Source: Neonectria sp. B-13 (taxonomy: Eukaryota; Ascomycota; Sordariomycetes; Hypocreales; Nectriaceae). From it: DNA of 64,000 nucleotides. Positions 32,338-43,395 of the stretch are shown in pieces. Position numbers and translations under genes: made by a program. The notes under the pieces were generated by a model that saw only the letters and a list, made by a program, of their open reading frames with translations, ran no database searches and was not told the origin of the DNA. Where the stretch lies: positions 496,001 through 560,000 of the forward strand of contig NOKP01000003.1 of the NCBI GenBank assembly GCA_002682825.1. Reading direction: 5' to 3'. How positions within the stretch are numbered: position 1 is the stretch's first letter; each line of letters starts with the position of its first letter.

Positions 32338-34634
32338 AGTGCAGGGTATGTGAAGGTGGTGTAAGCGTGGGGTAGTCGGAGTTCTGGTTTGGTTAGTATC
32401 GGTCACGGAAGGGGAAAGAAAGTGAGGGTGGTTTGCAGGAAGAGTTGGAATTGCGAGGCATGGACGAGATGGGAGGCAAAAGCTCAAATGGGGGCAATGA
32501 GTGCTATGCGGGGGAAGCTTACCAAAGCGAAGCGTGGATGCGCAGCAATGGGAGACCGCGTGTGATGGATGCGACTATCACGATGGTCTTAGTGGTAGAA
32601 TGGAACCGAGGCCCTGGGCTTGGCGGAGTGAAGTCAATAAGAACGGGATGTCCGCGGCAGAAGTTGAAGGAGTGAACTGGAAGTTTGAGTGAAAGAGAAG
32701 AATGAGAATGAAGAGCAGAGGAACGGAAGAGAGAGGTACTAGGCAAGCTGAAGTAGAAGAGGAGGAAAGCGTCCACGACGTAGGCACTGGGGACGGCCTG
32801 AGGTTCATCAGACCGAGCCTGGGGAGTGGGGACCTCCACTCAGGCGCCCGGGGGCTTGGGGGGGTAGGGGACCGCTGAAGGGTGAGACTCTGGAGCGGGA
32901 TTGGGGGGGGTATTCTAGGCTTCTTTGGGGTCCTGGGGGCCACTAAGGGGGGGTGGGTACCGAGCCGTCGACCCCTGCTCGGCCTGGAGGGGACAACAAG
33001 AAGCCACCGAGGGTTTGCGGGGTAGAGGGGCGCCGCAGAGGGGCGGACAGGGAACGTCTCTGTGCGTCGTTGTTCGTCGGGCTCAGTGCTGTGCCTCTCT
33101 ACTCCTCTAACTAGTAGTCAGTGCAGCCGCTGTGCGTCCAGTCTCAGTGCCCCACTGCACCTTGGCTTCTCGGGTGTAGCTCCCTGCGGCCGTGCCCAAA
33201 GAGCTGGCAGAGCTCATGCAGCCACTGACGTACTTTGCTCGCGCGACACACTGCAGGTCAAACAAGCCCACAGGCAATCCATGGCCAGTCTGGCATGCCT
33301 CTCGGCGCTGATAGTCTGAGCTGACTGGCTGGGAGTCTCTGGAACAGGAACACTTTGGGGATGTTCACATCGGCACGCACGACGACCAGTCGCTCCAATC
33401 AAGGCGGCAGCCCGACACGTTGTTTGCTTTCCCCATGACCAGGGCTTGCTCCAAATTGACATCACCGAGCATGTCTCGAAATACCCGAAACGGCAAGTCC
33501 GCAGCCTGCATTACACAGCATTATCACGTGGCTTGGAAGATGGTGTTCTGGAGCGCGGCGGACGTGCCGTTTTGGGAATTCTGGCTAGATGCGCCTGTTA
33601 TCGGTGCTATCATCACGGAATCCTTGAATGGGCGGACGGAATGAGAGGTCTAGGTGCGGCGACATTGGACATCCGCTGGACCATGGGAAGTCAATCTCGG
33701 GTGGGGGGGATGGGGATCTTCAGTCCAGTTAAACGACCGACAAGGAGCTGGATTAATGGCGTGGCTAACGCGGCGGATAAAAGATTGCTCAGACAAGACA
33801 CCGACTGTCATCCTCCAGCGGGCTTGGCCGGCGTGGCCTGTGATTCTGTGAATTAGTGCCCCGCTGGCCCAGGTTAAATGCGGCAGTGCGCTCTGGGGCT
33901 TTCGGTGAGTGGCAGCCTCCAGAACACCGACCAGGCTCTCCCCGGCCGTCCCGCGAAGCCCTCCAATCCGCTTACTGGCATTTCTGCCCCGGCGCTGTGA
34001 GTCTCTGCATTCAGAAGGAGTTTACAGGGGACCCATACCCAGGCGAACCTTCGCCTTTGGCAGACGATTGCCATGGATGTATCTCGCCTCTCGGCGGAGT
34101 GAGAGCGCTCAGGCCAGCGACGGGCAGACTGCCGTCTCCTCTGAATCCTCAGGCACTCACTCATCCATTGCTGACGAGCATCTACAGAACTGAGGGTGGA
34201 TTGGATCGGCGTGAGTCAAGTCGGCCAGGGCGTGTCCACAGCGAAACATTGCTCTGAGTGACAGAAACGACTTGGATTACCGAGATAAAATAGCCGCTGA
34301 AACAAGAAATTCCCCTGCGTATCATTTCCAATCCCTCTTCACTCTCTTGCAAAGAAGGCAGCAAGCCGAGTTCACTGACAAACTCACTCTAAGCTTGAAC
34401 CTTCTTTCCGTGTCCGTGTTTTACGGATGAGGCTCCGTACCCCGCTCCCGCCACCTTCCCTCTTTCCCTTGCCAGGTCCGTGCTTCATGTGACATCACTC
34501 GCTGCCCCTCCGAGCATTTTCTCATCCCTCACCAAAACAGCACCAAACAGCCAGAGCAACAAGCGCCTGAATAAGCGCATCGTCACACCCACGCCCGCCG
34601 TCGCCTCGCTTCACGCACACCCCCGGACAAGATC
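32338..34634. other. Divergent intergenic region with G-rich tract
   Basis: This separates the divergent repeat-protein and Ltn1 genes. G-runs at about 32850-32960 include one that satisfies the G-quadruplex rule (32850-32870). Numerous frames of 60-136 codons overlap on both strands without any recognisable domain. Confidence 0.4.
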
Positions 34635-37600
34635 ATGAAGCGGGCTCAGGGCAAGCCTGCCGCCCGGGGCTTCGACGCCGGTTCCCGCTCCGGATTCGGT
34701 GCGTTCGGTGGCTTCGGTGGCTCCGGCTCTTCCAGCGGGAGCTCCCTGTCGTACCTCGCCGAGCCTCCATCCTTTGCTGGCGTCTCGGATCCCAACGTGG
34801 TCGTCTCGCTCAAGAATATCCTCAAGAAGGACAGTACTACCAAGGCAAAGGCACTGGAGGACCTGCTCGCCTATGTGCTGGCTCACCCCTACGAAAAGGA
34901 TGGCGGCATCGAGGAGGCCGTCCTCGAGGTTTGGGTGAGTGATGACCAAACACGTTGTTTAGTGGTCCAACACGAACTGTATAGCTCATATTACATAGGT
35001 TCAAGTGTATCCCCGAACGTCGATCGACAACTCCCGCCGAGTTCGCGAACTTTCCCATATTCTGCAGTTTGAGCTCATGAAGTCCGCTCGCAAACGTTTC
35101 GAACGCCACATTCCCAAGGTCGTCGCTGCTTGGCTCGCCGGGCCTTTTGACCGTGATCGTGTTGTCTCCAGGGCTGCCAGCGACGGCCTCAGCTCTTTTC
35201 TCAACACTTCCGAAAAGCTCTCAGCCTTCTGGAACAAGTGCCAGGCACAGATCCTCGACTACGCCATCGCTGCCATTCAAGAGACACAAGACACTCTCAG
35301 CGACGAGCGCTCGACAACCGCGGAGGATGCTGAAGCAAAATACTACCGAGTCGTCACTGCCAGTTTGTCCCTGGTTCTTGGTCTGCTCCAGAGGGTCGAG
35401 CCCGCCAACCTTGAAAAGATGCGACCGCGATACGATGACTACTTTGCCGAGGAGAGTGTCTGGAAAACCATAACCTTCAAGGACTCGAGTGTGAGGAAGA
35501 CAACCTGCCAGCTGCTCTTCGCCTCCATCGATCGCAAGTTGCCATACGCCGAGTCCCCCAAGGTTAAACAGGCTATCATCACCGGCGGCCTCAAGACCAA
35601 CCAGGCGGGTTCTGCTCTCGAATATGTTCGTGCATTGACAAAGATGACACAAACATATCCCGATGTTTGGTCCTCTTCCAAGTCTCCCAGTGACCCAAAA
35701 TCGCCTCTTTCTAGACTTCAGGCCTTCATCGCCAAGGGATCACAAGGCAGTCCGTCTAAATTCTGGGGATATCTTGATCAGCTACTTTCCATCTTGCCCG
35801 CCGATCAGACGACGCCTGAAGTTGCGTCCCGTCTATTGGGTTCGTTGAAGTCCGGTATCACAAATCGAGAGGAGCCTCGGACAAACACCTCGCCAGCATG
35901 GAAATGCTACATCGATACCGCGAAGCGTTTACTCAGTGTCCTTCCCGCCGATGACCAACTACCGTTTGTCCAGGAGCACCTCTTCCCTCTCATCGAGCAA
36001 TTTCTCTTCTCTGTCTCGGAAAAGACAACCGCCATTCCTCTTGGTCCCAACGCTATTTCCGTGCTTGTCGAGGCCTACGTCGCCACCGTCCAAGCATCGC
36101 CCCCTGTTGTTTCGGCATCAGCTGAGGAGTGGCAACGTCTGGCTACTATCTTTTGTGCCAAGATTTCGGGCTCTCTCCCTGAGGTCTCTCGGGAATACCA
36201 TCAGTCCCAAGAAAAGATTGCAGAGGAAGGTCGACGATGGTTTAGTCTTGTGGGGCAGATTGAGGACAAGGTCACCGAGGACGCGCAACTTCCTGACCAT
36301 ACGGCTACACCTTCGGGTATGGTCATATCTCAAAGTATAAGCCTCCTTGAAAGCCGAAACTTGAAACCGTACGGTGCCGCCCGAATTCTCGAGTATGCTC
36401 TAAGCACTTCTCCTCGCTTATTTGTTGGCGGCGCGGCGAAAACGGTCTCGGCGTTCCTCTTATCACTAACTGAAGAAGACGCAGCCAAGGCTGTGGCCTC
36501 TCCATCTTCACGGTATTTGCTTTCTTGTATCCATCTCCTCGGGGCTGTCTCGGAGGAACTCGCCACAGTCTGGGCTTCTTGGACCAAGGTCATTTTGGAA
36601 CTTCCTTCGGGGCCTGCTCGTGACTCCGCCCTTGCATCCCTCATCTCCCAGGATACTGGATCAGCTCTCGCACAAAAAGACAAGGACGTGCAGGATCACA
36701 TTGTAGCTCAGTCTATCAGTCTGGTCAAGGGTAACGCGGGGTCTTGGGAGGTGCTTGAGGCGGCGATAACCTATCAGAGCCTTATGGACGACGGATACCG
36801 AGAGCTCTTACGGCAACTCGTCAGCATTCTAGAAAAGGAGCCCCAGAACACAGAATCCACACTGAGAGCTCTGGAGATCGCCGCCAAAGGCAGACCCGGT
36901 CTCTTCTCGCACGACGAGGGAATCCACACAGCGCTCGTGGCCCAGTTATTGAGCCTCTCCGAGATCGACAACCGTGCCATTTCCTCCAAGGCCACAGCTA
37001 TTCGCTCTCTCCTTGATACCCACAGCGACGGGAAGCTTCCTGTTGTGAGCATTATTCAGTCAAACCTTGAAAGAGCAGGACCGCAGTCTCTAGAGTAAGT
37101 CATCCCATGTCTCCTTGATCACATCAGCTTACCAATTCAGCATCGAAACGCTCGTCTTGCAAGCGCAGGGGGCTGCCGTAACCGAAAGTCCCTTTGAGGA
37201 CCTTTTCCCTAGCACCAATGTCTGGATGACAGAGCTCACTCCCTTTTTAGAGCAGCCTATTAACGCTTCATTGTCAATCACCAACAATCTCGGCGGTGCC
37301 GCTGCACTCGTTACCGGATCTCCTGAGGCTGCCCAGGTTCGAGTTCAAAGAGACAGAAAGGGACGATCTATTCCCATGAGAATGGCTCTTTATGTCTGTC
37401 AACTTTCGGAGGCCAAGCTTTCGCTCTCGCAACTCCCAAAACCGTTCCAAGTGGAGCTTCTCTACCTTCAATGTTTGACTGTCCAGCTCGTCTCTGATCA
37501 GATCACTTGCATGGAGGAAAACCGACTTTGGAAGACAGTAGGACACTCCGAGGCCAGTTCTCAGGCTGAAGGTTTCGTCTCATCCATGCGTGGCATTTTA

Positions 37601-39653
37601 AGTGCTCTAACCTCCGAGGTCAAGACATGGGATGAAAACTCGGTTGTTCATGATCTCGTCAACCTCTTGATGGAACACTCGAAAGAGTTGACACCAAGGG
37701 GTCTGTACAGTGCAAGAGCTCTGGGCGAGCTAGTCCAATCCTTAACGGAAGCTCATGGCGTATCATCTCATCTTGAGGAGTCGCTTTTAAAGCCTGACGT
37801 TTTGAAGATTTCACCTTCTACCGTCCTACCGGCGTCTGCACTCCTGACTGGGTTTGGCGAGACCCTTCAACCTTCCAAGCTAGCCAACACCTTCTGCAAC
37901 AGGATTGTCAGCGAGGTAGCTGGTGCAACTCCCCAGGGAGCAAAGACTCTCATGACACTCACTCTCTTGTCGACGTGTGCTCAGATCTACGAACTGGGCG
38001 AATTACCTGTGGCTAACAACCGAATCGTTTTCGCCGTCCGACAGATTACATCTTGGTTGGATGAACCTGAGAATCTGAGCGCGCCTCTTTGTGCCGAGAT
38101 CTGCCGCTCCTTGACACACCTTCTACCATGCATGAAGGACGTGTACGGATCGTATTGGGAGAAGACTATCGAGTTTTGTATCTCACTCTGGAACCGCGCC
38201 AATGACTACAAGCTTGACCAAGCGCTCCCCTTCATCCACTCGTCGTTGAGGCTGTTCAAGACTTTAGAGGCACTCCACGAGCCCAATGACGACCTTGTTG
38301 ATGCCTTTAAGGAGTATGTCAGCGCCAAGCCTCGAGCTCTGATCGAGCTTCTGCGACTCCAGAGGGACGCCACTTCCCAGCCTTTGGAGATAGTGGATTC
38401 TATGCTCTGTCGTGAGGTCGATAAGATCCCACTTCGACACATTCCCGATTTGTGCGACATCTTCGGCTTGGTGGCTTCAGAATCCCGGGATATCCAGACT
38501 GCAGCATTCAACCTTCTCCACAAGGCAATTCCCGCACAGCAAGAGCAGAGATCGGTTGACGTTCTGCTCGATAAGACAGGTATGTATACGGCCACAACGC
38601 GCAGTTCTTTCTTCACTAACCCCATTAGATGCTCGCTTACCTGATGAACTCCTCTCGCTCTTGTTGGATGCTCCAACCTTGGAGAAATACTCGGATGAGA
38701 TGCTCGCAGAGTTCCCTTCACCCATTCGATCATACCTTCTGTCTTGGAAACTCGTCTTTGATGCATACTCGACATCTTCCTTTAAGATCCGGAACGATTT
38801 CACCGAAAACCTCAAGACGGACAATACAGTTGGGCCACTCCTGGACTTTATGTTTGACGTTCTAGGACACTCAGCTGCCCATCAGCTGAAGCTGGAAAAG
38901 GTCAACCTTACCCCCCAGCATATCAGCAACTACGACGTCAAACTTGCGGAATCGGAGCCCGAAGAGAAGAATATGCAGTGGTTGCTAGTTCACCTGTTCT
39001 ACCTGACGCTCAAGTTCACTCCAGGCCTGTTTCGCGCGTGGTACATCGACTGCCGATCAAAGCAGACCAGGATCGCCGTCGAGTCGTGGACAACCAAGTA
39101 CTTCTCCCCTCTGACAATCTCCGACACGCTTGATGAGGTTCAGGAGTGGGCGGAAGGGCAGGAACCGCCTGCGATGGACGAGCAAGAACTGGTCGTCAAG
39201 GTTGCGAGGGCGGCAAGGGAAGTGACGGCAGGTTACGAAGTCGACGAAAGCCAAGCAGCCATTGTCATCAAGATCCCTCCCAGTTACCCCATCGAGGGCG
39301 TCAACGTCGCCGGCCTCCACCGCGTCGCCGTGAGCGAAAAGAAGTGGCAGAGCTGGATCATGACGACACAGGGTGTCATTACCTTTTCCAACGGCAACAT
39401 CATCGACGGGCTGCAGGTCTTCAAGCGCAACATCGTCGGCGCGCTCAAGGGGCAGAGCGAGTGCGCCATCTGCTACAGCATCATCTCGACGGACAAGCGC
39501 ATGCCCGACAAGCGATGCTCAACGTGCAAGAACTTGTTCCATCGCACGTGTCTGTACAAGTGGTTCCAGAGCAGCAACCAGAACACATGCCCGCTTTGCA
39601 GAAATCCTATTGATTATCTGGGTTCGGACACGGCGAAGAGAAGGCAGGGTTAG
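34635..39653 (+). CDS. ltn1: E3 ubiquitin-protein ligase listerin (ribosome-associated quality control)
   Basis: Four exons, 34635-34934, 34999-37094, 37141-38579 and 38629-39653, give 1,619 residues, matching the roughly 1,560-1,800 of Ltn1/Rkr1 proteins. The N-terminus (SYLAEPPSFAGVSDPNVVVS, then LKNILKKDSTTKAKALEDL, then SIDNSRRVRELSH) matches the conserved domain that grips the 60S-nascent-chain complex. A long HEAT/ARM-like middle follows. The C-terminal RING (residues 1557-1606) reads CAIC, CSTC, FHRTC and CPLC in C4HC3 order. Ltn1 ubiquitinates nascent chains stalled on 60S subunits, working with Rqc1, Rqc2 and Cdc48. All introns are canonical (GTGAGT, GTAAGT, GTATGT), and the N-terminal Gly/Ser-rich run is disordered. 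It is divergent from the repeat protein, with a 2.3-kb gap. Confidence 0.95.
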
Positions 39654-39902
39654 ATTAAGAAGTTTTGAAATGAGGAAACGAAGGATGATCAGGATGCGGT
39701 GTCACCTTGGGATTTATGCATAGTGGCTATATCTGGGTTGATGCACATAAAAGCGATTGGATGGAATGACTTGATAGACACAATGTGATAGTTATTGAAC
39801 CTTGACTAGTCATGAGTTCATCTTAAGGCTTCATACATCAAGGCCGCGTTGCTGTATTTTGACACAGCCCAATTCTCCATATCAATCCTCACCACCCTAA
39901 TA

Positions 39903-40170
39903 ATAATCATAAACCAGGCTCAAGGCTCATTATTATAGGATTGACCTGGGGTAAAGCCGGCGACCGTAAGCCAGCAAGACTCAGGATACACACAACGGAG
40001 TCTTCGTTCAAAAGCATCTGTGAGTCAAGACAATTGTATACTGATTGGACTCCTTGGTGAATACGGAGTCAAGCCAGTCAACTTTTTGACCTGTCGCGCA
40101 GTTAGCATCTCTAAGCTCAAGGGAAGGTTAAAAATATGAAACTCACATCGTTGCGATAAATTCTGCCTCA
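39903..40170 (-). repeat. Dispersed repeat, copy B (inverted relative to copy A)
   Basis: About 268 bp, the reverse complement of 19154-19415. Copy B has TCAGTATACA where A has CCGGCATACA, CTATAATAATG for CTACAATAATG, GGTTTATGA for GGTTCACGA and GGCTTTACC for GGCTTCACC, so B carries T/A where A has C/G at most differing sites. That strand bias fits RIP or deamination acting more on copy B. The copies lie about 20.7 kb apart. Confidence 0.8.
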
Positions 40171-40394
40171 CTACCCCAATCGCGTTCCTAAATATATTCG
40201 CCGATAAGTAGAATCTCCAAGAAAAGTTGCATGGCCAGGCTGCGCGGCACCTTCGGCCATCTCCTCCTGTGTATCAACTGTGTTCCTATTATTTGGGTTA
40301 CATCAACCCGGGAGAGTGCCAACAAGAGACGATGGAACTTACGGTCTTTGTGTTTGTTGGATTGCTTGTTGGCATTAGGGCGCCTGCTAGCCAT
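40171..40394 (-). CDS. Possible 52-residue gene beside the repeat
   Basis: Two exons, 40394-40343 and 40277-40171, join in frame: MASRRPNANKQSNKHKD is followed by DTQEEMAEGAAQPGHA and ends IYLGTRLG. The intron runs GTAAGT to ACACAG with TGTAAC as branch site. A TATA-like element on the minus strand (GCATATAAACATG) lies near 40510. The stop abuts the repeat, so this may be the 5' part of the gene from which the repeat derives, now truncated. No family recognised. Weak evidence; an unspliced alternative of 68 codons also exists. Confidence 0.3.
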
Positions 40395-40748
40395 GATGAG
40401 TTGGGACAGGAGTTGTTGAAGTGCTGTAGAGTATTGGCAGATGGGTGTGTCTATTGAGCTAGCTTGTTGATTTTGTTGATTATCCTGGTGGGTGGTCTGG
40501 ACGCAGCATGTTTATATGCTTCGTTCGTCGTCATGTTTTGGTCGGGTTGGGTGGTCCTTTGATGTACTGAAACAAGACATGGCGAAATAGCGGCCCGTTG
40601 TTCATTGTTGAAAACCATAGTGATATATGACAGGCGCCGAATAAAGCTATAGGTTTTGAGTTAGGCTAGGATCTCCTTTGTCAAGCTCTGGTGAGCCCAT
40701 GCTCAACGGCCAGTCTTGAGACATTGGTGCTTCAACGCCTACCTCCTG

Positions 40749-41993
40749 TCAGTTCAGTTCTTTCAGGTCAACGGCGGGAAAACCAACCTGCTCGGCCGTG
40801 GCTCGCTGGCCATCGTACCGCACAAGGGCCGCAACCAGCTGCCTGAAGTCGGGGTCCACGTCAGGAAGAATGACGTCCCACGGGCGGGGTGGGAAGACGG
40901 TCCAGAGCTCAAAGGGCGCGATCTTCAGGGCTTTTGCCTCGGGCCACGTCTCAGGCGTAGGCGAGCCCAGCGTCTTGAAGATGCTGAGGATGAGGCCCAG
41001 CTGGCTGCCGTCCTCGTGGGCGGGACGCGACTCGAAGATGGGCGCGGGCGGGTCCCGGATGGCCTCGGAGAGCATGACACCCAGGCTCCACATGTCCACG
41101 GGCGGTCCGTAGGCCTTGTCGCCGAAGAGCGTCTCCGGAGTGCGGTAGGCGCCCGTGCCGATGTCGAGGATCTTATCGTCGGGCGGTTCCGAGTGCGCCG
41201 AAAGCTCCGGGTGCCACGCGGTGCCGAAGTCGGAGAGGTAGGCCGGGCCGGTAGGGGAGGCCAGCAGGATGGCGGACGGCTTGATGTCGCGGTGGATGAT
41301 GCCCTGGGTGTGGATGTCTCTCAATGCGTGGAGGGCGTCGGTGAAGATGGCGCGGACGTCGGCCAGGGCAAGAGGTCCTTTGTCGAGGAGATCGGCTAAG
41401 GTGAAGGGCATGAAGGGAAAGACGAGGACGAACTGCTGCTCCTGGTCGCGAAACACCTCAACCAGGGGGATGCAAGGCTCGCGAAGGGTCTTGAGAATCT
41501 TAGCCTCGCGCTGGGGATTGTGCGGTTCGATGTTGTGGTAAGCGACGATGACTTTGAGAGCCTTGTCGCCCGAGCGGTAGACCTGGGAGGTGACGCCCTC
41601 AGAAACGGGGACGCAGTTTCTGTAGGAGCCTATGCGGACGCCGATTTCGTCCGAGTCTCCCAGGAGGCCATTGTCTAAGTCCTGGGGTGGCGGCGTGGTG
41701 GTTGGCTGACAGGCAATGTTGTATTCCTCCTGCAACACGGGCGGTCAGCGTCTGGAGCTGCGCGGAGAGACAGCACAGCGCACCTCTGTGCAAGAGACCT
41801 GGAACGCGGCTTGCTCAATGGCGATGGCATCGCTCATGCCGGCCGTGCCCAGGGATTGCTGTCTGCGATTCGCGGCGTGAGCGGGAGGGAGGAGGGTCGT
41901 TGCAGGGAGATTGACGGCTTACATTTTCTGGATGGTTTCGTAGCGGTCGGACGCGGAGAGGGAGGCCTTCCAGTCGGGGGTCGGTGAGGCCAT
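40749..41993 (-). CDS. Csk1-like CMGC protein kinase
   Basis: Three exons, 41993-41923, 41862-41784 and 41729-40749, give 376 residues; introns are GTAAGC...CGCAG and GTGCGC...TGCAG. The kinase domain starts near residue 85. The glycine loop is poorly formed (VSEGVTSQVY); the ATP-site Lys is K109 (ALKVI). The catalytic loop is HRDIKPSA with D198, DFG is at 217-219, and GTGAYRTPE matches the CDK-like activation segment. The insert before the C-lobe (PRPWDVILPDVDPDFRQLV) suits the fungal Csk1 group, whose S. pombe member activates CDKs including Mcs6 and Cdk9. The loop asparagine usually following HRDxKPS is replaced by Ala203. The Csk1 assignment is inference; a protein kinase is certain. It is transcribed away from the carboxypeptidase pseudogene. 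Confidence 0.8.
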
Positions 41994-42749
41994 GGTTGTT
42001 GTGGTAAGTGAGGCGTGAGTGAAGGTGTTTGGTGATGGTTGGTGATGGCGGATGGATGGTTTTGCTTGGTGAGCGGTCCAGGTCCAGTATGTGGCGGGGT
42101 CTTGTTCCACAGAGTTGCAGTTACGTCAACACGGGGAGAAACAAGGCGAGGCGTTGTGACTTGGCATTTCTCCATTGGACGTGCCCAGGGTCCGTCATCG
42201 TTTTGTATTGGTATTTCAATTATCTGCCTACATGCAGCTGTCTACTAATATAATGCCAATCAAGTCCCCATGGGGTCTTCTCAGTTCGTTTGTGTCTCGA
42301 CGGCTTGTTTAGCGAGCTGGAGACAAGATGCCTTGCATCTTCCGTTACCAGCCAATCCAAAGCCATTCCACCAGCTCCGCTTCCATCCCCCGCGTCCCTG
42401 ACGACGTAATGGCAGAGATGCAATAGTATTAACGGCGTGCCAATATAAAATTCATCCCTCAATTATATAAGAGCCACCTCCTCCGTCCGCGATCCACCCG
42501 CCCAATTGTGTTTGCTTGTGATGATCTGGAGCAAAGCTCGCCGCTATTAAGGACACATGCAAGCAAGACCGGCTGCTCCTCGTCCTCCTTTTCGACGCAA
42601 CGGTCACGTAGGTTCCGCTTGGCAACCGTGAAATCGCTCTGTCTCCCTCCTCTTCGTCGGGCCCTTGGCATCAGCAGCGGCCTCTCTTAGAAGGGGACGC
42701 TCGCCCGCAAGAACGTCAGCTCGGGGAACACCAAACTTTTTCCCTGCCA
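41994..42749. other. Intergenic
   Basis: Upstream region of the Csk1-like gene and of the carboxypeptidase pseudogene. TATA-like AATTATATAAG lies at about 42461-42471 on the plus strand. The missing signal-peptide exon of the carboxypeptidase may have lain here, but none is readable. Confidence 0.4.
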
Positions 42750-43395
42750 GGCTACCCTGAGCATTGTATTCGCGTCAAAGAGCAGACGGATGAATTATGT
42801 GATGCAGGATCGAAGCAGTACACGGGGTGGCTAGACGCCAATGGGTAGTACTTGTTCTTTTGTAAGTGACAAGACGCCATCGACTCAAAATGTGGAATCT
42901 AATGGTTGACTTAATGGGACCGAGGGTACATTGAGAGCTTGAACGACCCTCAGAATGAACCTCTCAATCTGTGGATGACGGGTGGGCAGGGCTGCAGTGG
43001 TCTCATCAGTGGGGATTTTACCTCCTAACGACTCATGATAGTACACACATTAATGAGAATACAGGCATGATGTTTGAACTGGGGCCCTGCCTCGTCGACA
43101 ACGGCGGCAAGGCCCCTCACCGAAGCCCCTACTCCTGGACCAAGAATTCATCCATGATTTTCGTCGACCAACCTGCTGGAACTGGTCTTTCCTACGTCGA
43201 CTCCTCGACCGACCTACCAGCTGACTCCTTCATCGCCGCGTCGGACATGTATATCTTCCTCTAGATCTTCTACGACATGTTCCCGTCCTTAAAGGATGTA
43301 CCTTTCCACATCATCTGGGAGTCCTACGGGGCCACTATGTTCCCACAGTCGCCGCCGAGATCGTCCGGTACAACACCCAACGGGTTGCCACATGA
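42750..43395 (+). pseudogene. Serine carboxypeptidase (S10) pseudogene
   Basis: Recognisable S10 blocks appear in order: [40 protein letters not shown] (GGPGCSS in active enzymes), ELGPCLVDNG, SPYSWTKNSSMIFVDQPAGT, SDMYIFL-stop-IFYDMFPSL, then WESYG around the catalytic serine. Two introns with intact borders can be placed at 42862-42924 and 43019-43074. Damage seen: TAG at 42846-42848, TAG at 43262-43264 (CAG expected) and a frameshift just after the active-site block near 43330, beyond which HYVPTVAAEIVRY is read in another frame. No signal-peptide exon is readable upstream. A possible C-terminal relic lies at about 44215-44275 (GHDVNYLP, compare the GHxVP catalytic-His block). The live family cleaves C-terminal residues in vacuoles or outside the cell. 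Confidence 0.85.

Larger units (their letters stand above)
39654..40748. other. Intergenic with a dispersed repeat and a possible small gene
   Basis: It contains repeat copy B (39903-40170) and a possible 52-residue gene on the minus strand (40171-40394). The remainder is AT-leaning and without coding signal. Confidence 0.5.

Noticed and set aside
42984..43018. Treating the carboxypeptidase sequence as a functional gene
   Set aside because: Two in-frame stops outside any plausible intron and a frameshift after the catalytic serine block cannot be spliced away.
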